Source: Azolla caroliniana
Taxonomy: Eukaryota; Polypodiophyta
Assembly (NCBI GenBank): GCA_043228905.1
Contig: JBHGNT010000022.1
Coordinates: 1,116,001 to 1,180,000 of the forward strand
DNA length: 64,000 bases
Direction: 5' to 3'
Shown: piece after piece, positions 20,751-32,827 of the stretch
How positions within the stretch are numbered: position 1 is the stretch's first letter
Layout: each line of letters begins with the position of its first letter
Translations under genes and position numbers: made by a program
Notes under the pieces: model-generated
What the model was told of the DNA's origin: nothing
The model's input: only the letters and a program-made list of their open reading frames with translations
Databases searched by the model: none

Positions 20751-21149
20751 TGTGTATGCCGAAACACAGAGTACACGGTTCGGAAGTATGACAGTTTGGT
20801 AAAACACAGAAACATAGAGAAGGAGAGGGAGAGACAAAGAGAGAGAAGAAACTAACTATATTCAAAAATAGTTCTCTGTATGTTATCTATACATACTTCG
20901 TGCTCAGTGAGCACCTTTTATACAAGCCCTGACTATTGGGCTGACACAACTACTTATAGTACTTAACCGCTCATAAATGAGCATCCTACACTTCCTCCCA
21001 AAATTATTCCTTATGAGGAATAACATTCTAACAGCCTCTCGGTTTACATACCACTACGGCCATATTTTGCGTACAGTTTTTACGCATCCAATCTACGCAC
21101 TGGGTTATGCACCCGTTTACACACCCAATGTTGACCTTGTCTCTCAACA
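20751..21149 (-). repeat. 5' LTR of copia B
   Basis: A 399-bp block that on the - strand starts TGTTGAGAGACAAGG and ends GGCATACACA. It shares with the LTRs of A and C the TATA box (GTATAAAA, 20916-20923) and palindromes at 20900-20914, 20925-20942, 20969-20982 and 21004-21023. Directly inside it, the expected TGGTATCAGAGC primer site is missing and the sequence goes straight to the CTCTACAGCCGAC leader. Confidence 0.8.
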
Positions 21150-21150
21150 A

Positions 21151-21567
21151 TGTGGAAAACCCCAAATCGGGTAAAAACCACGGGTGTGCACAGACACCAA
21201 ACAAATCACTATAAGAGAGGTGTACAACTACACAAACACACAGGCACCGACCCGCGTTCGTTCACTTTGCTAACTAGCAGTTACAACAGAGGCTCTCTCA
21301 CACTCACACACTTCGTCTGTTTTGGCTATGGAGGCAACGATTTCGCACACACGTACTCAGTTACACTCTTCTACACAATAAACAAGATAACTCAATCACA
21401 CACATAGAGTTTGTCCTAGTTATCTTTATACTTAGAAAACTTTCGGGCTATTTACAAGTATAGCCTCAACAGGCACATCCGAACATATTTACTAATATGT
21501 TCCTACTGTTGGTTCACACCAGATCCAGCTCGTCCGATTCGCATCTAGAGGGACCGATTTCCCAACA
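21151..21567 (-). repeat. LTR-like block abutting copia B LTR
   Basis: The - strand reads TGTTGGGAAATCGG at one end and GGTTTTCCACA at the other, with a TATA-like AAGTATAAAG and a 9-bp-arm palindrome (21481-21502, GAACATATT with AATATGTTC). These are LTR features and the palindrome corresponds in type to those of copia A, B and C. No internal region follows and no target duplication is visible, so it may be a solo LTR or a remnant into whose edge B inserted. Confidence 0.45.
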
Positions 21568-22082
21568 CTTCCATAGTTTTAGATAGTATTTCACTTTTTA
21601 AGATATTGGGACTTATGCATGTTTAGAGAACAAGGAATGTCTTTGGATTTGACGCACAAGCAAGAGTGCAAAGACATATTAGCCTATTGAAAGGTAGTTT
21701 TCTTTGTTATATTTCTATGTTGGAAATGTTGGGGTTATTATCGATTGACGAGGTACAAATATGTGTTTAGGTCCCCCACCGTATTGGATCATTTGTTAAT
21801 CGTCTTGCCTAACGGCTTATAGGTGCACATGAGCCCATATGGATCCTTTGGTCTATTGGTCTTCAGTTCTTTGTGGTTTATTGTCCATAATTAAAATGAG
21901 AGATAGATAGATAGATAATTGCAAGAGGCATCTAACAAACAAGTTTGATCCGCACAAGGCACATAAACCAAAAGGACTTCTTTGTGAATAAGAAAACAAC
22001 TTTCTTGAAAACTTCCCAAGTGCATTCTAGTGTTGCGCCATTTTGAAACTCTTTTTTTATTATATATCGCCAAACACCTTGT

Positions 22083-22115
<33 letters not shown>

Positions 22116-25100
22116 TTGAAAATAAACATCGAGACCAACGATAAAGTTTTGAGCACTGTATTTACCATTCTTACCATAGTAAATAGTATAGTACAAGTAT
22201 TACCCTTCAAACTTCCTTAAATTAATTAGGACTACAGGGTTCTAACACGTGAAATGATATATCATTGCTTGTGAACATATTTTTTACAAGTGTCCCCCAA
22301 CCTTTTGTTTGCTTGGAAACTTCTTTGGTGGAATCCCCCAACATAAACCTTTGTCTAGATTTGGGATAATGTGTCCATCATATTTTGCCTCTTCTATGGT
22401 TAACATGGAGATGTCTTAAAATAAGATTACCACAATTCTAGTTTATCAATACTAGCATCTTCGGCCCACTCGACCAAATTATTCTAGAAATATTGATATA
22501 ATTAATTTAGATTGTTTCTTTCTCTTTTAGACCATTTTGAATTTCTTAAACAAGTGATATAATAAAATATAATAAACAACTTAAAATGAACACAATATTA
22601 TGCCTACATTTTTTGCTATAGGTATTAAGGACCAAGCATCACCAAACTAAGGGGCATAGTATGACTTGCCTGAATGCAATAGCAATTTGCCAATTCAATT
22701 TCACATTGTTTGAATCTTGCCGAGGTAAAGTGATATCATAAAATATAATAAACAACTTAAAATGAAAACGATATGTCTACATTTTTTGCTGTAGGTATTA
22801 AGGACCAAGCATCACCAAACTAAGGGGCACAATATGACTTGCCTGAGTGCAATAGCAATTTGCCAATTCAATTTCACACTGCTTGAATTTTGCCGAGGTA
22901 AAAATAGTCAATTTAGCAAATAAGTATGATTTGTTTGGAAGGATTCAAAGATACATTTGTTTTCTACAAGACCTAACAAGAATTTGCTTCTCTATCATAT
23001 TGTTTTGCATGCCTACAAGTTCTTCTTCAAAGTTTTGTATGCATTTTTGCTACACACACTCATAGTTGTACATAAGAACAATCTAAGATTCAAGATTTCA
23101 TCTAAACTTGTTTCTATCTCGAGGAAATGTTTGGAAAGATTCAATAATATTCAACAAATCCATATGTCCAAAACTCCTCAATGCTCACATGCCTTAGATG
23201 TCGTACTCTTAGACATACAAGGACATCCACTATTCTCAAAATGACAATGTTCATTTTCGTGAATGAACATAGCATTTGTAGGCTAGAACTAGGATGTTTT
23301 ATAAGTTTGTGTTTGTCTGATCTGGTGATTCTCATGAACATCTCTACCTAGTATCCACCTTCTCATTTATACCCTAAATGTTTTATAATTTTATCTTTCT
23401 AGTTGTATATGCCCTTCAACTTTAACATGTTTATCTTTAAGGCATGATTCTCCTTTAACCATGTGACGTACATTTATCACATCAAACAAAGAGATTGATC
23501 ATCATAAGAACAACATCCCACATTGTTCACATAGAAATGTACATTGCAAAATTTCATAGGATTTTATTTTGATTGTGAAACATTAGCGAAGGACCAACAT
23601 TGTGATCTAAAAATCAAAATGGATCACTTTTTATTAAATTAGCAGGTTTCATTGTAATTGAAGAATGTGGGTATATATGCTTCAAGGGAAAAGGTAATAA
23701 AACGAATCCAATTAAAAAAGAACATAGGGAACTATGAAGAGTTGTATTTCACACTAATTAAGTAGTGCTAAAAAAATCAATCGGGCTTGAGTTCCATTAT
23801 TTGGGAAGAAAACTTCATATGATTGTGTAGCTACATGATTGTTCCCCATCATCGCACTCAATGAGTGTTGTTCACTGTCAAAGGTTAACCCTAAGCATGT
23901 GCATGTCAATATCTAGACATTGACTTGCCACAACCTTCAAATTGACAACATACCAATTCCCTCGATGGATTGTGGCGTAAGAAGATCTCTCCATAAGAAG
24001 GATAAAAGTATCCATTGTTCTATAATTCGAATTTTTGTACAATGAACATATTAACATTGTTACGAAAAAGCAAGGCTACCCTAGGCGCACACAAATATAT
24101 GTGATGTGTTCATAGTTTGTCCTTAGTGGGACAAAAGTTAGACTAGTGTAAAAGGATATTATTAGTGGGAACAATCAACTAAATGAAAATACTAACATTT
24201 GCGGTATTATCTGTATCAAAAATATTCCTTCGGGACACACGGTGCAAGGAGAGGTTATTAAGAATTGGGAAATGATACTTGGGTAAATAATTTTGTCATG
24301 AGAAATTGAAGTTTTAGTTTTTTTAAACCTATAATGCTAATGCGGTCCTTACAAACTTTATTGTAGTAACATGTTAATTCTCATACATGGGAAAAGGTGA
24401 TGTAACTAATGGTTGTATGATGATGAGGGTCACCTTTACCTCAACTTCATCTTATTCATGATATGTCTTTATCAATGTTCCTCATATTCAAACTTTGATG
24501 GATATGGTGTATTCCTCGCCTTGTAAATGGTTCATCTCTTTTCATTCAAGTGCAGGCATGTTGTGTCACCCCCAATAATATGTATAGCAAATCTCATTTT
24601 TGTTCTCATGGCGTTTCAAACTTACTTTAGCTTTGTCGTCTCCAATGTGCTACTTCTATCTCTCAACATCTTAAAACTTAGTTTGAGTTGGTTCCAAAAT
24701 CTTTGATTAATCAAATCAAACTCTTCATATGTTTTGACAAAGCACAATGCATAAATGGGACCATTAATTCTTAACGTTTGATTATTGTTGAAATTCATTA
24801 GTTCATATTGATTGATGCATTGAACAAGTGTATACTTATTAATTCCAGCCAATTCACATGCATTGTTCCTAGATATGTCTATTCAAAAGGAAAAGGAACC
24901 AACACTTTAGGTTGTTGATATAATTGAGGTAAGTATGAGGGGGACCACTACACATTATTGTGTTTGAGAGACCCCATAACGTAGGGTGGTTGCATGCAAA
25001 AAATGGGCACATTTACATGTATACACATTTAGGAAGTGGTCGTACAAGAGAGACCATGGTGGGTCCAACACTCTTATGAGATGTTTAACAATTGAGGCAT

Positions 25101-25628
25101 ACATTGTTAATATGTCATTCGCTACGATTTAGAGGAGCATTGACGATAATTATCTTGGCATCATCAAGTATGGTTAGGCAATGAACGCAACCACTCCACG
25201 ACTGCAACCTAAAAGTATCATTAAACAATTAAACAACTTAATAAATGGAACCCAAGTAGTCATTTCATTAGGTCGAAACCCTAAGTGCACCTATGTAGCC
25301 CATATTACATTTATGGTGTCGCTACAAAGCATTGAGATCAATTCAAATTAGCCTACAATCGTGATGAGTAATATACACCTCTTTACACATGTTTCTTGGT
25401 GCATATCCATAATTGAGACTTATCAATTATATTTGTATTTGCTACAAATGCATTTTGCGCAAGTCATTGTTACTGGCATTTGTGACGGGGAAGAGGTGAT
25501 TGCATTGTCAAGCACTTTTCACACACCCATAATGTGTATAAGGCACAAATAATCTCAAACATATTCATGATGGTGAGTCACAAGTGGGGAATAGATATTT
25601 AGGTAATAAAGAAGTATGGACAAGACTC

Positions 25629-25659
<31 letters not shown>

Positions 25660-26500
25660 AAGTTAGACAAACAAATTTTATTATCGTCTACATAGGGCAA
25701 ATTGTTGTCTATGTGTATGTGCACAATCTGCTATCTAAATATTAGCTAGTAAAATAACATGATGGAGGGATGGATGGATGTAGTCACTCAAGGATTTGTC
25801 TTCTAGGCAAAAACAAAATTCAACTAAAGCTTTGTGTCTTATATATTTGAATCTCCGAAAAACAAACAAAAGAAATTAAATTCTTACCCATTAGCTCTCT
25901 CTTCCCCCCCCCCCCCCCCCCCCTCTCTCTCTCCATAGGTACCATCAAAGCTTGTATAAAATGCACTACTCTGTTTGTGTCCTCAATTCTCTATATTAAA
26001 AGTTGGTCTCTTGTGCTCTATTTTTTGGTGACAACCCATGTAGACTTGTTCCTTTAGAGGAAACTGCCCATCAGTGGTAGATTTAGCGTTAGATCCACTA
26101 GCTACAAGGGTTGAATCCTGCATATTTTTTTTCCTTTTTTTGTCAGGTATTGGCAAAAATCCTAGCGACACGTCGGGGTTCAAATCTCAACTCACACTTG
26201 TCAAATCGAACATTGTTCCCTTTACGACAGACAAAGACATTGCCACTAGGAGAAGAATCTAGTTTTACTATTATCGACACCCACACACATACACACATAT
26301 ACATACGCACACACATACACAAACAAAAACACATATGGATTCACACACAAATGTAGACATGCATATGGGAGTGAAAACACAAAAATCCAAACACGTGCAC
26401 TCTCTGAATCCTCATCCACACATAGCTTTAATTTCTCACCCTTTGTTCCATTGCTCTGCTAATCTTTAGTGATGCAAGATGTATTTGTTTGTCTCTAATA
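21568..26500. other. Intergenic, A+T-rich, no gene recognised
   Basis: I find no supported coding region. The stretch contains a (GA)n run at about 22087-22111, a direct duplication at 22553-22900, mixed (TG)n/(GA)n at about 25629-25660, and a C homopolymer followed by (CT)n at about 25905-25935. The short open frames here are not collinear with any protein I know. Confidence 0.6.
22553..22902. repeat. Tandem duplication, about 174-bp unit
   Basis: Bases from 22553 (AGTGATATAATAAAATATAA) repeat from 22729 (AGTGATATCATAAAATATAA). Both copies carry GGACCAAGCATCACCAAAC and end in TTGCCGAGGTAAA. Differences are scattered single bases and a few small gaps. Non-coding. Confidence 0.8.
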
Positions 26501-26505
26501 ACACG

Positions 26506-26507
<2 letters not shown>

Positions 26508-26569
<62 letters not shown>
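26508..26569. repeat. (CT)n(AC)n microsatellite upstream of PIN
   Basis: A CT dinucleotide run passes directly into an AC run of similar length, about 0.7 kb before the PIN start codon. A second CT run lies at about 26676-26690 and a CCATGT/CCATGC hexamer series at about 26842-26895. Confidence 0.8.
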
Positions 26570-26573
<4 letters not shown>

Positions 26574-27296
26574 GTCTCTCAAAGTGTAGAGTTATGTCAC
26601 ATGTCTCGATGAATGGGTAAATACCCCATTTTTATTGTAAACCAATTGTTTCATGGGCCAACTTAGAAGCAAAATCTCTCTCTCTCTCTCCCAAGCTTCA
26701 AAACCTTGAAACAAGTTCATGTCATATCCGCATTTTAACACATTCAAGTTTGTTTTCCCTACATTATCAATTGGATCTATCCCTACCTATATTTCACTCG
26801 GAGTACAAAGTCGACCTCTCAATTTCACACACAAACATACACGTCCATGTCCATGTCCATGTCCACATCCACATACGCATGCCCATGCCCATGCACATTT
26901 ACATACACATACACATACAAATATGTTTTACCCTTACCTTCTCTTTTGTACTCCAATGTGTGTGTGTGTATATATTGTCTTTTTAATTTTTCTCACATGA
27001 TGGAAACAATGTTGGCCCCTCCTTCTTTCCTTTCTTTTTCCTTTATAACTATTGTTGTTCCCTCTCCTTTAAGCAAACAATGTTTGTTTTTTTGTCCTCC
27101 TCTCGCTTCTACCACTCGACCCTCTCAATAAAACAAATACACTTTGAGAAAAAACATTGATTTGTTAATGAAATCCCAGCAAATTATATCATAATGGTTC
27201 CATAACTTAACCCAAATCCTCTACAATTACACACATACATACACATATTTATATTATATCTGGTTGGGTTGCCACATTCCCCAAGCTGTATAAATT

Positions 27297-29923
27297 ATGA
27301 TTAGTATCCATGATCTATATACGGTGCTTAGTGCGATGGTGCCACTATACGCGGCCATGATCTTAGCCTATGCTTCAGTGAGATGGTGGAAGATCTTTAC
27401 CCCCGTGCAATGCTCGGGCATTAACCGATTCGTGGCGGTCTTCGCAGTCCCCCTCCTATCCTTCCACTTCATCTCAACCAACAATCCATACATGATGGAC
27501 GGCCCTTTCATACTCGCGGACACAATGTCGAAGCTCGCGATCCTCGTGCTCTTGTCCGCGTGGGTGCGATTCTCTCGCAACGGGAGCTTGGATTGGATGA
27601 TCACGCTCTTCGCGCTCGCGACACTTCCCAATACCCTCGTCATGGGCATACCGTTGCTCACGTCCATGTATGGTGCCTTCTACGGGAGCCTCATGGTGCA
27701 ACTCGTGGTCTTGCAATGTGTCGTGTGGTACACCTTGATGTTGTTCTTGTTTGAGTTCAGGTCCGCGAGGTTGCTCGTAATGGAGCAATTCCCCGAGACC
27801 GCGGCCTCCATCGTCTCATTCAAAGTGGAGTCGGACATTATGTCATTGGACGGGCGGGCCGAGCCCCTCGAGACCCATGCCAATGTCAGCGAGGACGGCA
27901 AGATAAGGGTCACTATCCGGAGATCCGTGTCGTCTCGCTCAGGGAGCCACACCGTGAATTTGGGTGCAGTGGCCTCGCCTGCCCGCCTCTCCGGATTGAC
28001 TTCTATGCCGTCTTCTAAGGCGATCACTCCGAGGCCCTCCAACCTCACTGGCGCAGAGATTTACTCGGTGTACTCTTCGCGCAACAACACGCCCCGCGAG
28101 TACAATGGCATGATGTCGAGCACCCGGGTGCTTAGCCCGAGGCAGTCTTTCACGGGCGGGGGGGCCTCGTCCGACATCTACTCGGGCCAATCCTCACGGG
28201 GCCCGACCCCGAGGGCCTCTAATTTCAACAGCAACGAGCCTTGGTCGGTGCCCGCCCTCACATCCTCGATCGCCCCCGGCACCGGCATTGGCACCGGTAA
28301 GTTGTCGCCCAAGGCGTCCCAAATCTCAAAGAAGATGGTACAAGAGCCCATCACGAATTCCCCAAGACTAGACGATGATGGGAAGGAGCTACACATGTTC
28401 GTCTGGAGCTCGACCACATCCCCGGTGTCCGAGGAGGCCACTGGACACATGCACATGTTTGGGGGGAGCACCGACTTCGGTTCGAATTATGAAGACGAGG
28501 CCGATCCCAAAGCCCCTGGTGCCAATGTCCAGCTCAAGGAGCTTCGGGTGCCAGCCCCACGCCCGAGCATGACCACGACCACAACCAATGAACAAGTTAC
28601 CGAGAATCCCTTTCACACCCCAACACAACCAGCTTCTGGCCCCTTCTATGTTGGTGAAGACTTTAGCTTCGGGAGCAAAGGGATTTATAAGTTCCCCGGG
28701 GACACATCCACGTCCCCCGTGGACAAGCCGAGGCCCAGCGTTTCTTCGTGCACCGACCATAATAAGCCCTCAAGCACCGACCCTTCCCGTGTGTCTCCCA
28801 AACTCCCCCGTGATGGATCCACGGGATTAAGACCCAAAGATATGCCCGCCACAACCGTCATGGTCAAGCTCATCCTACGAATGGTCGGACGGAAACTTCT
28901 TCGTAATCCCAACACGTATTCGAGTGTAGTCGGCCTCGTTTGGTCGCTCATCGCATTTAGGTGAGTGAATGTCACTGCATTGGTGGTGCTTGGTACATTG
29001 TGACCCTCTTCCCTCTTTGGATATTAAAGTTTTAGACATTATATTTTCCAATGACCATAAGGAAAGAAACTCAACTTCCCTTTGTGTTTGCATACAATGC
29101 CCAATGTTATCACAACGTTTCCACATGAGGCTCTCTATGGCATACCTACCTAGGTGTGGTTGCCGGTTACTTCCCATTAGATATCCTCATGTTCCCATAG
29201 AATGCTCAGTGTTAGGAGAGGTGCGGCTCCACATACCTAGATCGATGCGACACGGGGATCGAGCACCCAAGGGCTCCTAAGTCACAAAGTGTTGGAATCT
29301 ACATTGGGAAAATGGCTAAAACTTCTTTTGACACTTGCCACACCTAGGTACGGTATAGTATGCCTCACCTACAAATGTTTCTCATATTCGATGCGTATAT
29401 GAAACAATAACAAAGGGACCATAGTGGGGAAATGTTTAAAACTTCATCTCATGTTTATTTCTCCTATGAGCTAATTATGTGTCATTGGGCCCTTCCAGAT
29501 GGAACATCAGCATGCCGAAGATCATTCTCAATTCGATAAGTATTCTATCAGATGCTGGTTTGGGAATGGCTATGTTTAGTTTAGGCTTGTTTATGGCATT
29601 GCAACCCCGTCTCATAGCTTGTGGCACATCACTCGCAATATTTGCATTGGTTGTCCGGTTCTTGACGGGGCCTGCATTAATGGCAACTGCATCGATCAGT
29701 GTGGGGTTGAGAGGTGTGGATTTACGTGCAGCCATAGTACAGGTACCAAACCACAACCTCTTATGTTCATGTCTAGGTTAAAGCTAACCAAGTGAAGTAT
29801 GGGCTTTGTCTTCCTTATACAAGGCTACCATTTTCAATGCTCAAGTTGTGCATTTGCAAACCCATATCCTATTAGATTACATGCATTGTGAAATTTGAGA
29901 AAATGCCAACATTTTGGGAAGCC

Positions 29924-29955
<32 letters not shown>

Positions 29956-30594
29956 TAGCTTGCATGCACTTGGATAAGAAAAACTCTTGACATGTGAAAT
30001 TGTCAAGCTATATTTTATTATCTTGCATCCATGGTATACGAAAATTTTGGACAAGGATTTGTGCAAATATTTCAATTCTGCTCCATTAAATAATAAGTTC
30101 ACTAGTTTAACTCCATCATCTCGAAGCTTTAAACATTATGCTTTACCACACTAACCTAAATTATATGATAAGTTATATATTGTGTTTATGACTTTACAAA
30201 TGAGTATATGTGTAAAGCGAATGTGTTTTTGGACATATGGCACATATTCTCTTGGTTTTGCATCCTCCAAACACCAAATATTATTGATATAAAGTTAGTA
30301 AAATATATGTCAACTGATTAAATTCCAACCATTTTTAGGCAGCTCTTCCACAAGGCATTGTCCCCTTCGTATTTGCAAGGGAGTATGATCTACATCCTGA
30401 CATTTTGAGCACTGCGTAAGCCCACCCACTTGTGTCTCATTTATATTGAGTAGTTAAGACATACAATATTTACAATAAGAGAACCATATGGTGTACTCAA
30501 TAACATATTTTGTGTTGGGTTTTGCAGGGTTATCTTTGGGATGCTTGTGGCATTGCCTACAACGTTGTTGTATTATATTCTTCTGGGACTATGA
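27297..30594 (+). CDS. PIN: PIN-family auxin efflux carrier, canonical long-loop type
   Basis: Exons 27297-28960, 29499-29742, 30339-30415 and 30528-30594 join in frame (GT-AG borders) into 683 residues. The start is fixed by [21 protein letters not shown], the invariant PIN N-terminus. Residues about 8-165 form the first membrane bundle ([29 protein letters not shown]). A hydrophilic loop of about 370 residues follows, then NPNTY at 537-541 (internalisation motif) and the second bundle ([28 protein letters not shown], ending YYILLGL). PIN proteins export auxin across the plasma membrane, and long loops are the phosphoregulated type. TPRPSN (244) and TPRASN (304) match the TPRxSN phosphosites, while the middle one is TPREYN (265), lacking the serine. 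Exon 1 carries the entire loop with no intron and is G+C-rich against A+T-rich flanks. Orthology to a specific PIN is not resolved. Confidence 0.96.
29924..29950. repeat. (TA)n microsatellite in PIN intron 2
   Basis: An uninterrupted TA run inside the 596-bp second intron of the PIN gene. Confidence 0.85.
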
Positions 30595-32386
30595 TTAACA
30601 AAACAAAAAGTATTGTGTTCATGAGGGAACCAAACATGAAGTTGATGGTGATGTTGACGATGATAGTCTCGAAAAGGCAATGATTGATTGAGAGACGAGC
30701 ATTAAATGAGCACCCATAGAATGGATGAATGAAAAGAGATTTTTTTAAAGACTACGGGTCCGTCATTTGGGATCACTAATCTATAATGATACGTCATTTT
30801 ATAGTCTTGGTATAGATTCACGCCATCTTGTGATGGCCAATCACACATGTAGTCAAATGAGATAACCAAGAGTTGCTTTACACTAACTTGATAACATTGT
30901 ACTACCTCAAAAGCAACATCCTTCTAATCCCAATCTCGCCATTTGTCACATAACAGTATGTGCATTCGTAAGTTTGTATTTCTTTATCAATACTTATGAA
31001 CTTGCAAATTTATAGTGCCAGTCAACTACGCAAAATAGTAACTCAATACAATGTGCCATGCAAGTTTATATAAAATTCTAAAACTTGGAATCTAAATTAA
31101 ACTTTTGTTTAAAAAACATTATGCAAGTTGAAGTTTAAAGAAAGTAACCTTAAAGGTTATTTTCACTATGTTGGGAAATAGCAACCATCGATAAACGTAC
31201 AACCTCACAAAATAGCAACATTGCACACCTTGTAACTTGTAGCCTTCGAAATGTTTTTTAAGCTCTTCTACAAATAAATATGAGGAGTTTTAATCAGTTT
31301 TGTCTCACAAATTATTGGGCTTTGGTATAATAACTGATGTGCATAGTCAAACAAGTCACAACGTTTGCATATTGATTGTTTTGTGGTTGACAACAATGCA
31401 AGATTCTATTCTTTAAGCTTTGTTCAGCACAAATAACTCATTTTTTTGTGTTTTCCTTTTCTTTTGAACATTTCCCCTAAAACATGACTCTCAATTTTCA
31501 TTGAAAGCATAAAAGAAGATTAAAGGACCTTTATTGATTAGTCATCATGCGAATGAGAATATTAACATAGATCCTTAAATGCAAATTCCTACTTTTTATA
31601 TGGTGGAATCTTCTTCCACACTACCCCCGCTTGGTATCTTGACAACACCTTGGCATGCCTGTGGGATAAATTCTATGAAGTGGATGAACCCATCAAAACA
31701 ATTATCCATGTATAATTTTCCATTCAACCTACTCTTGCCATAGCATGGAGTTGTTCGGATGACAATAGAGGTAAGTTATCATCATATTCTTGAAAATTGA
31801 GATCGATATCATGTTAACATATACCAAATTCAAATGTTTAGGTGGCTTAGGTTAACTCTTTCGTCCACTTTAGGACTTGTGTCATATCTTCCTTCAACCT
31901 CTTGAGGAAAGTGTCCATCAAAGTTTATTTGACTTTAATTGCCCATAATCATTCCCTAATTATTGGATATTCTCTATGAGGAACTCTAACCATAGTATAT
32001 GTTCTCTATTACCAATATAGCATGGCGCGCTCCTCTTGAATTAATGGCGCAAGATCCCAAAAATTCTCTTGCAAATGAGCTAATTCCCGCTTAGACTCAA
32101 CATTTCACTAGCCATCATCTTCTACTTGCCTCTGCCAAGAAACATAACATTGTGACATTGAATATGGCGCTAGAGTCATGCTTAGTATCTAGTTCTCAAA
32201 TATTTATGGGACTTGTGGCAAAGTCATTAGCCATGCAAACAATGTATTTTATGACCAATCATAATTGTATGTTATTCTAGCAAGCCTAACTTGGGTCTCA
32301 TATACTTGTTAGCTTGTGGTTTGCAACTCATCCCTAAAGTCTTCAAATCACTAATGTGAGGCCATACTTCTCAAAGTGTTAGTGTG
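30595..32386. other. PIN 3' flank, intergenic
   Basis: Contains the untranslated 3' region of PIN and A+T-rich DNA up to the gypsy T insertion. No further gene or element is recognised. Confidence 0.55.
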
Positions 32387-32776
32387 TGTTGACCGGTCAG
32401 AAGAGCAAGGACAAGTGGGAAGGCGGAGTCGGATCGGATAATAGGAAGTAAATAATAGTATAATTATTATTCGGAGGGACGGATCCGGTACAGTTGTACC
32501 GATCCGGATCCGGACCGATTCGGATGCCGGTTGCCTAAGCGCACCGATTGTAACCTTGCCGGATGCCTATAAAAGGATCCGATGATTTGTAAAGGCTTGA
32601 CGGAAGTAATACAAAAGTCATTATTGCGTGTTTATCTGTATCTTTGTATTGTTTTACCGTCTGTGCTTAATTGTAATCATCTTACACGTGTAACCTAGCA
32701 TCCAATCCTTACCACCCCTTTGGAGAAGTGTCGGATAGACACATGTGTTGAGGCTAGTCCGGCCAGGCAGACAACA
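32387..32776 (+). repeat. 5' LTR of gypsy T
   Basis: 390 bp, TGTTGACC to AGACAACA. A clear TATA box (CCTATAAAAGG, about 32568-32578) points in the coding direction. It differs from the 3' LTR at five single bases by my count. Confidence 0.95.
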
Positions 32777-32782
32777 CTATTT

Positions 32783-32798
32783 TGGCGACCACGATTCC
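32783..32798 (+). other. Primer-binding site of gypsy T
   Basis: Six bases inside the LTR the sequence reads TGGCGACCACGATTCC. The complement ends in GTGGTCGCCA, which would fit the 3' end of an arginine tRNA from memory; this needs matching to the host tRNA set. The core TTTTGGCGACCAC is shared with element N. Confidence 0.65.
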
Positions 32799-32827
32799 TG
32801 CAAAGTGCAGAGGACAACCGGGGATGG

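Larger units (their letters stand above)
4310..21149 (-). mobile_element. Ty1/copia element B, host of two nested insertions
   Basis: Read on the - strand, B runs from an LTR (21149-20751) through gag (20661-20189, resumed 14511-14130), protease (about 14080-13814), pre-integrase (13809-13710, resumed 6567-6449), integrase (6448-5714) and reverse transcriptase (5180-4337). Copia A interrupts gag and gypsy G2 interrupts the pre-integrase region. At both sites the flanks rejoin collinearly with the uninterrupted paralogue A. The element is truncated in RT near 4310: no RNase H and no 3' LTR follow. It has many stops and is the oldest layer of the nest. Confidence 0.85.

Noticed and set aside
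27368-28975. Open frames on the - strand of the PIN exon
   Set aside because: Antisense shadows caused by G+C-rich coding sequence; the + strand gives an unbroken PIN protein.
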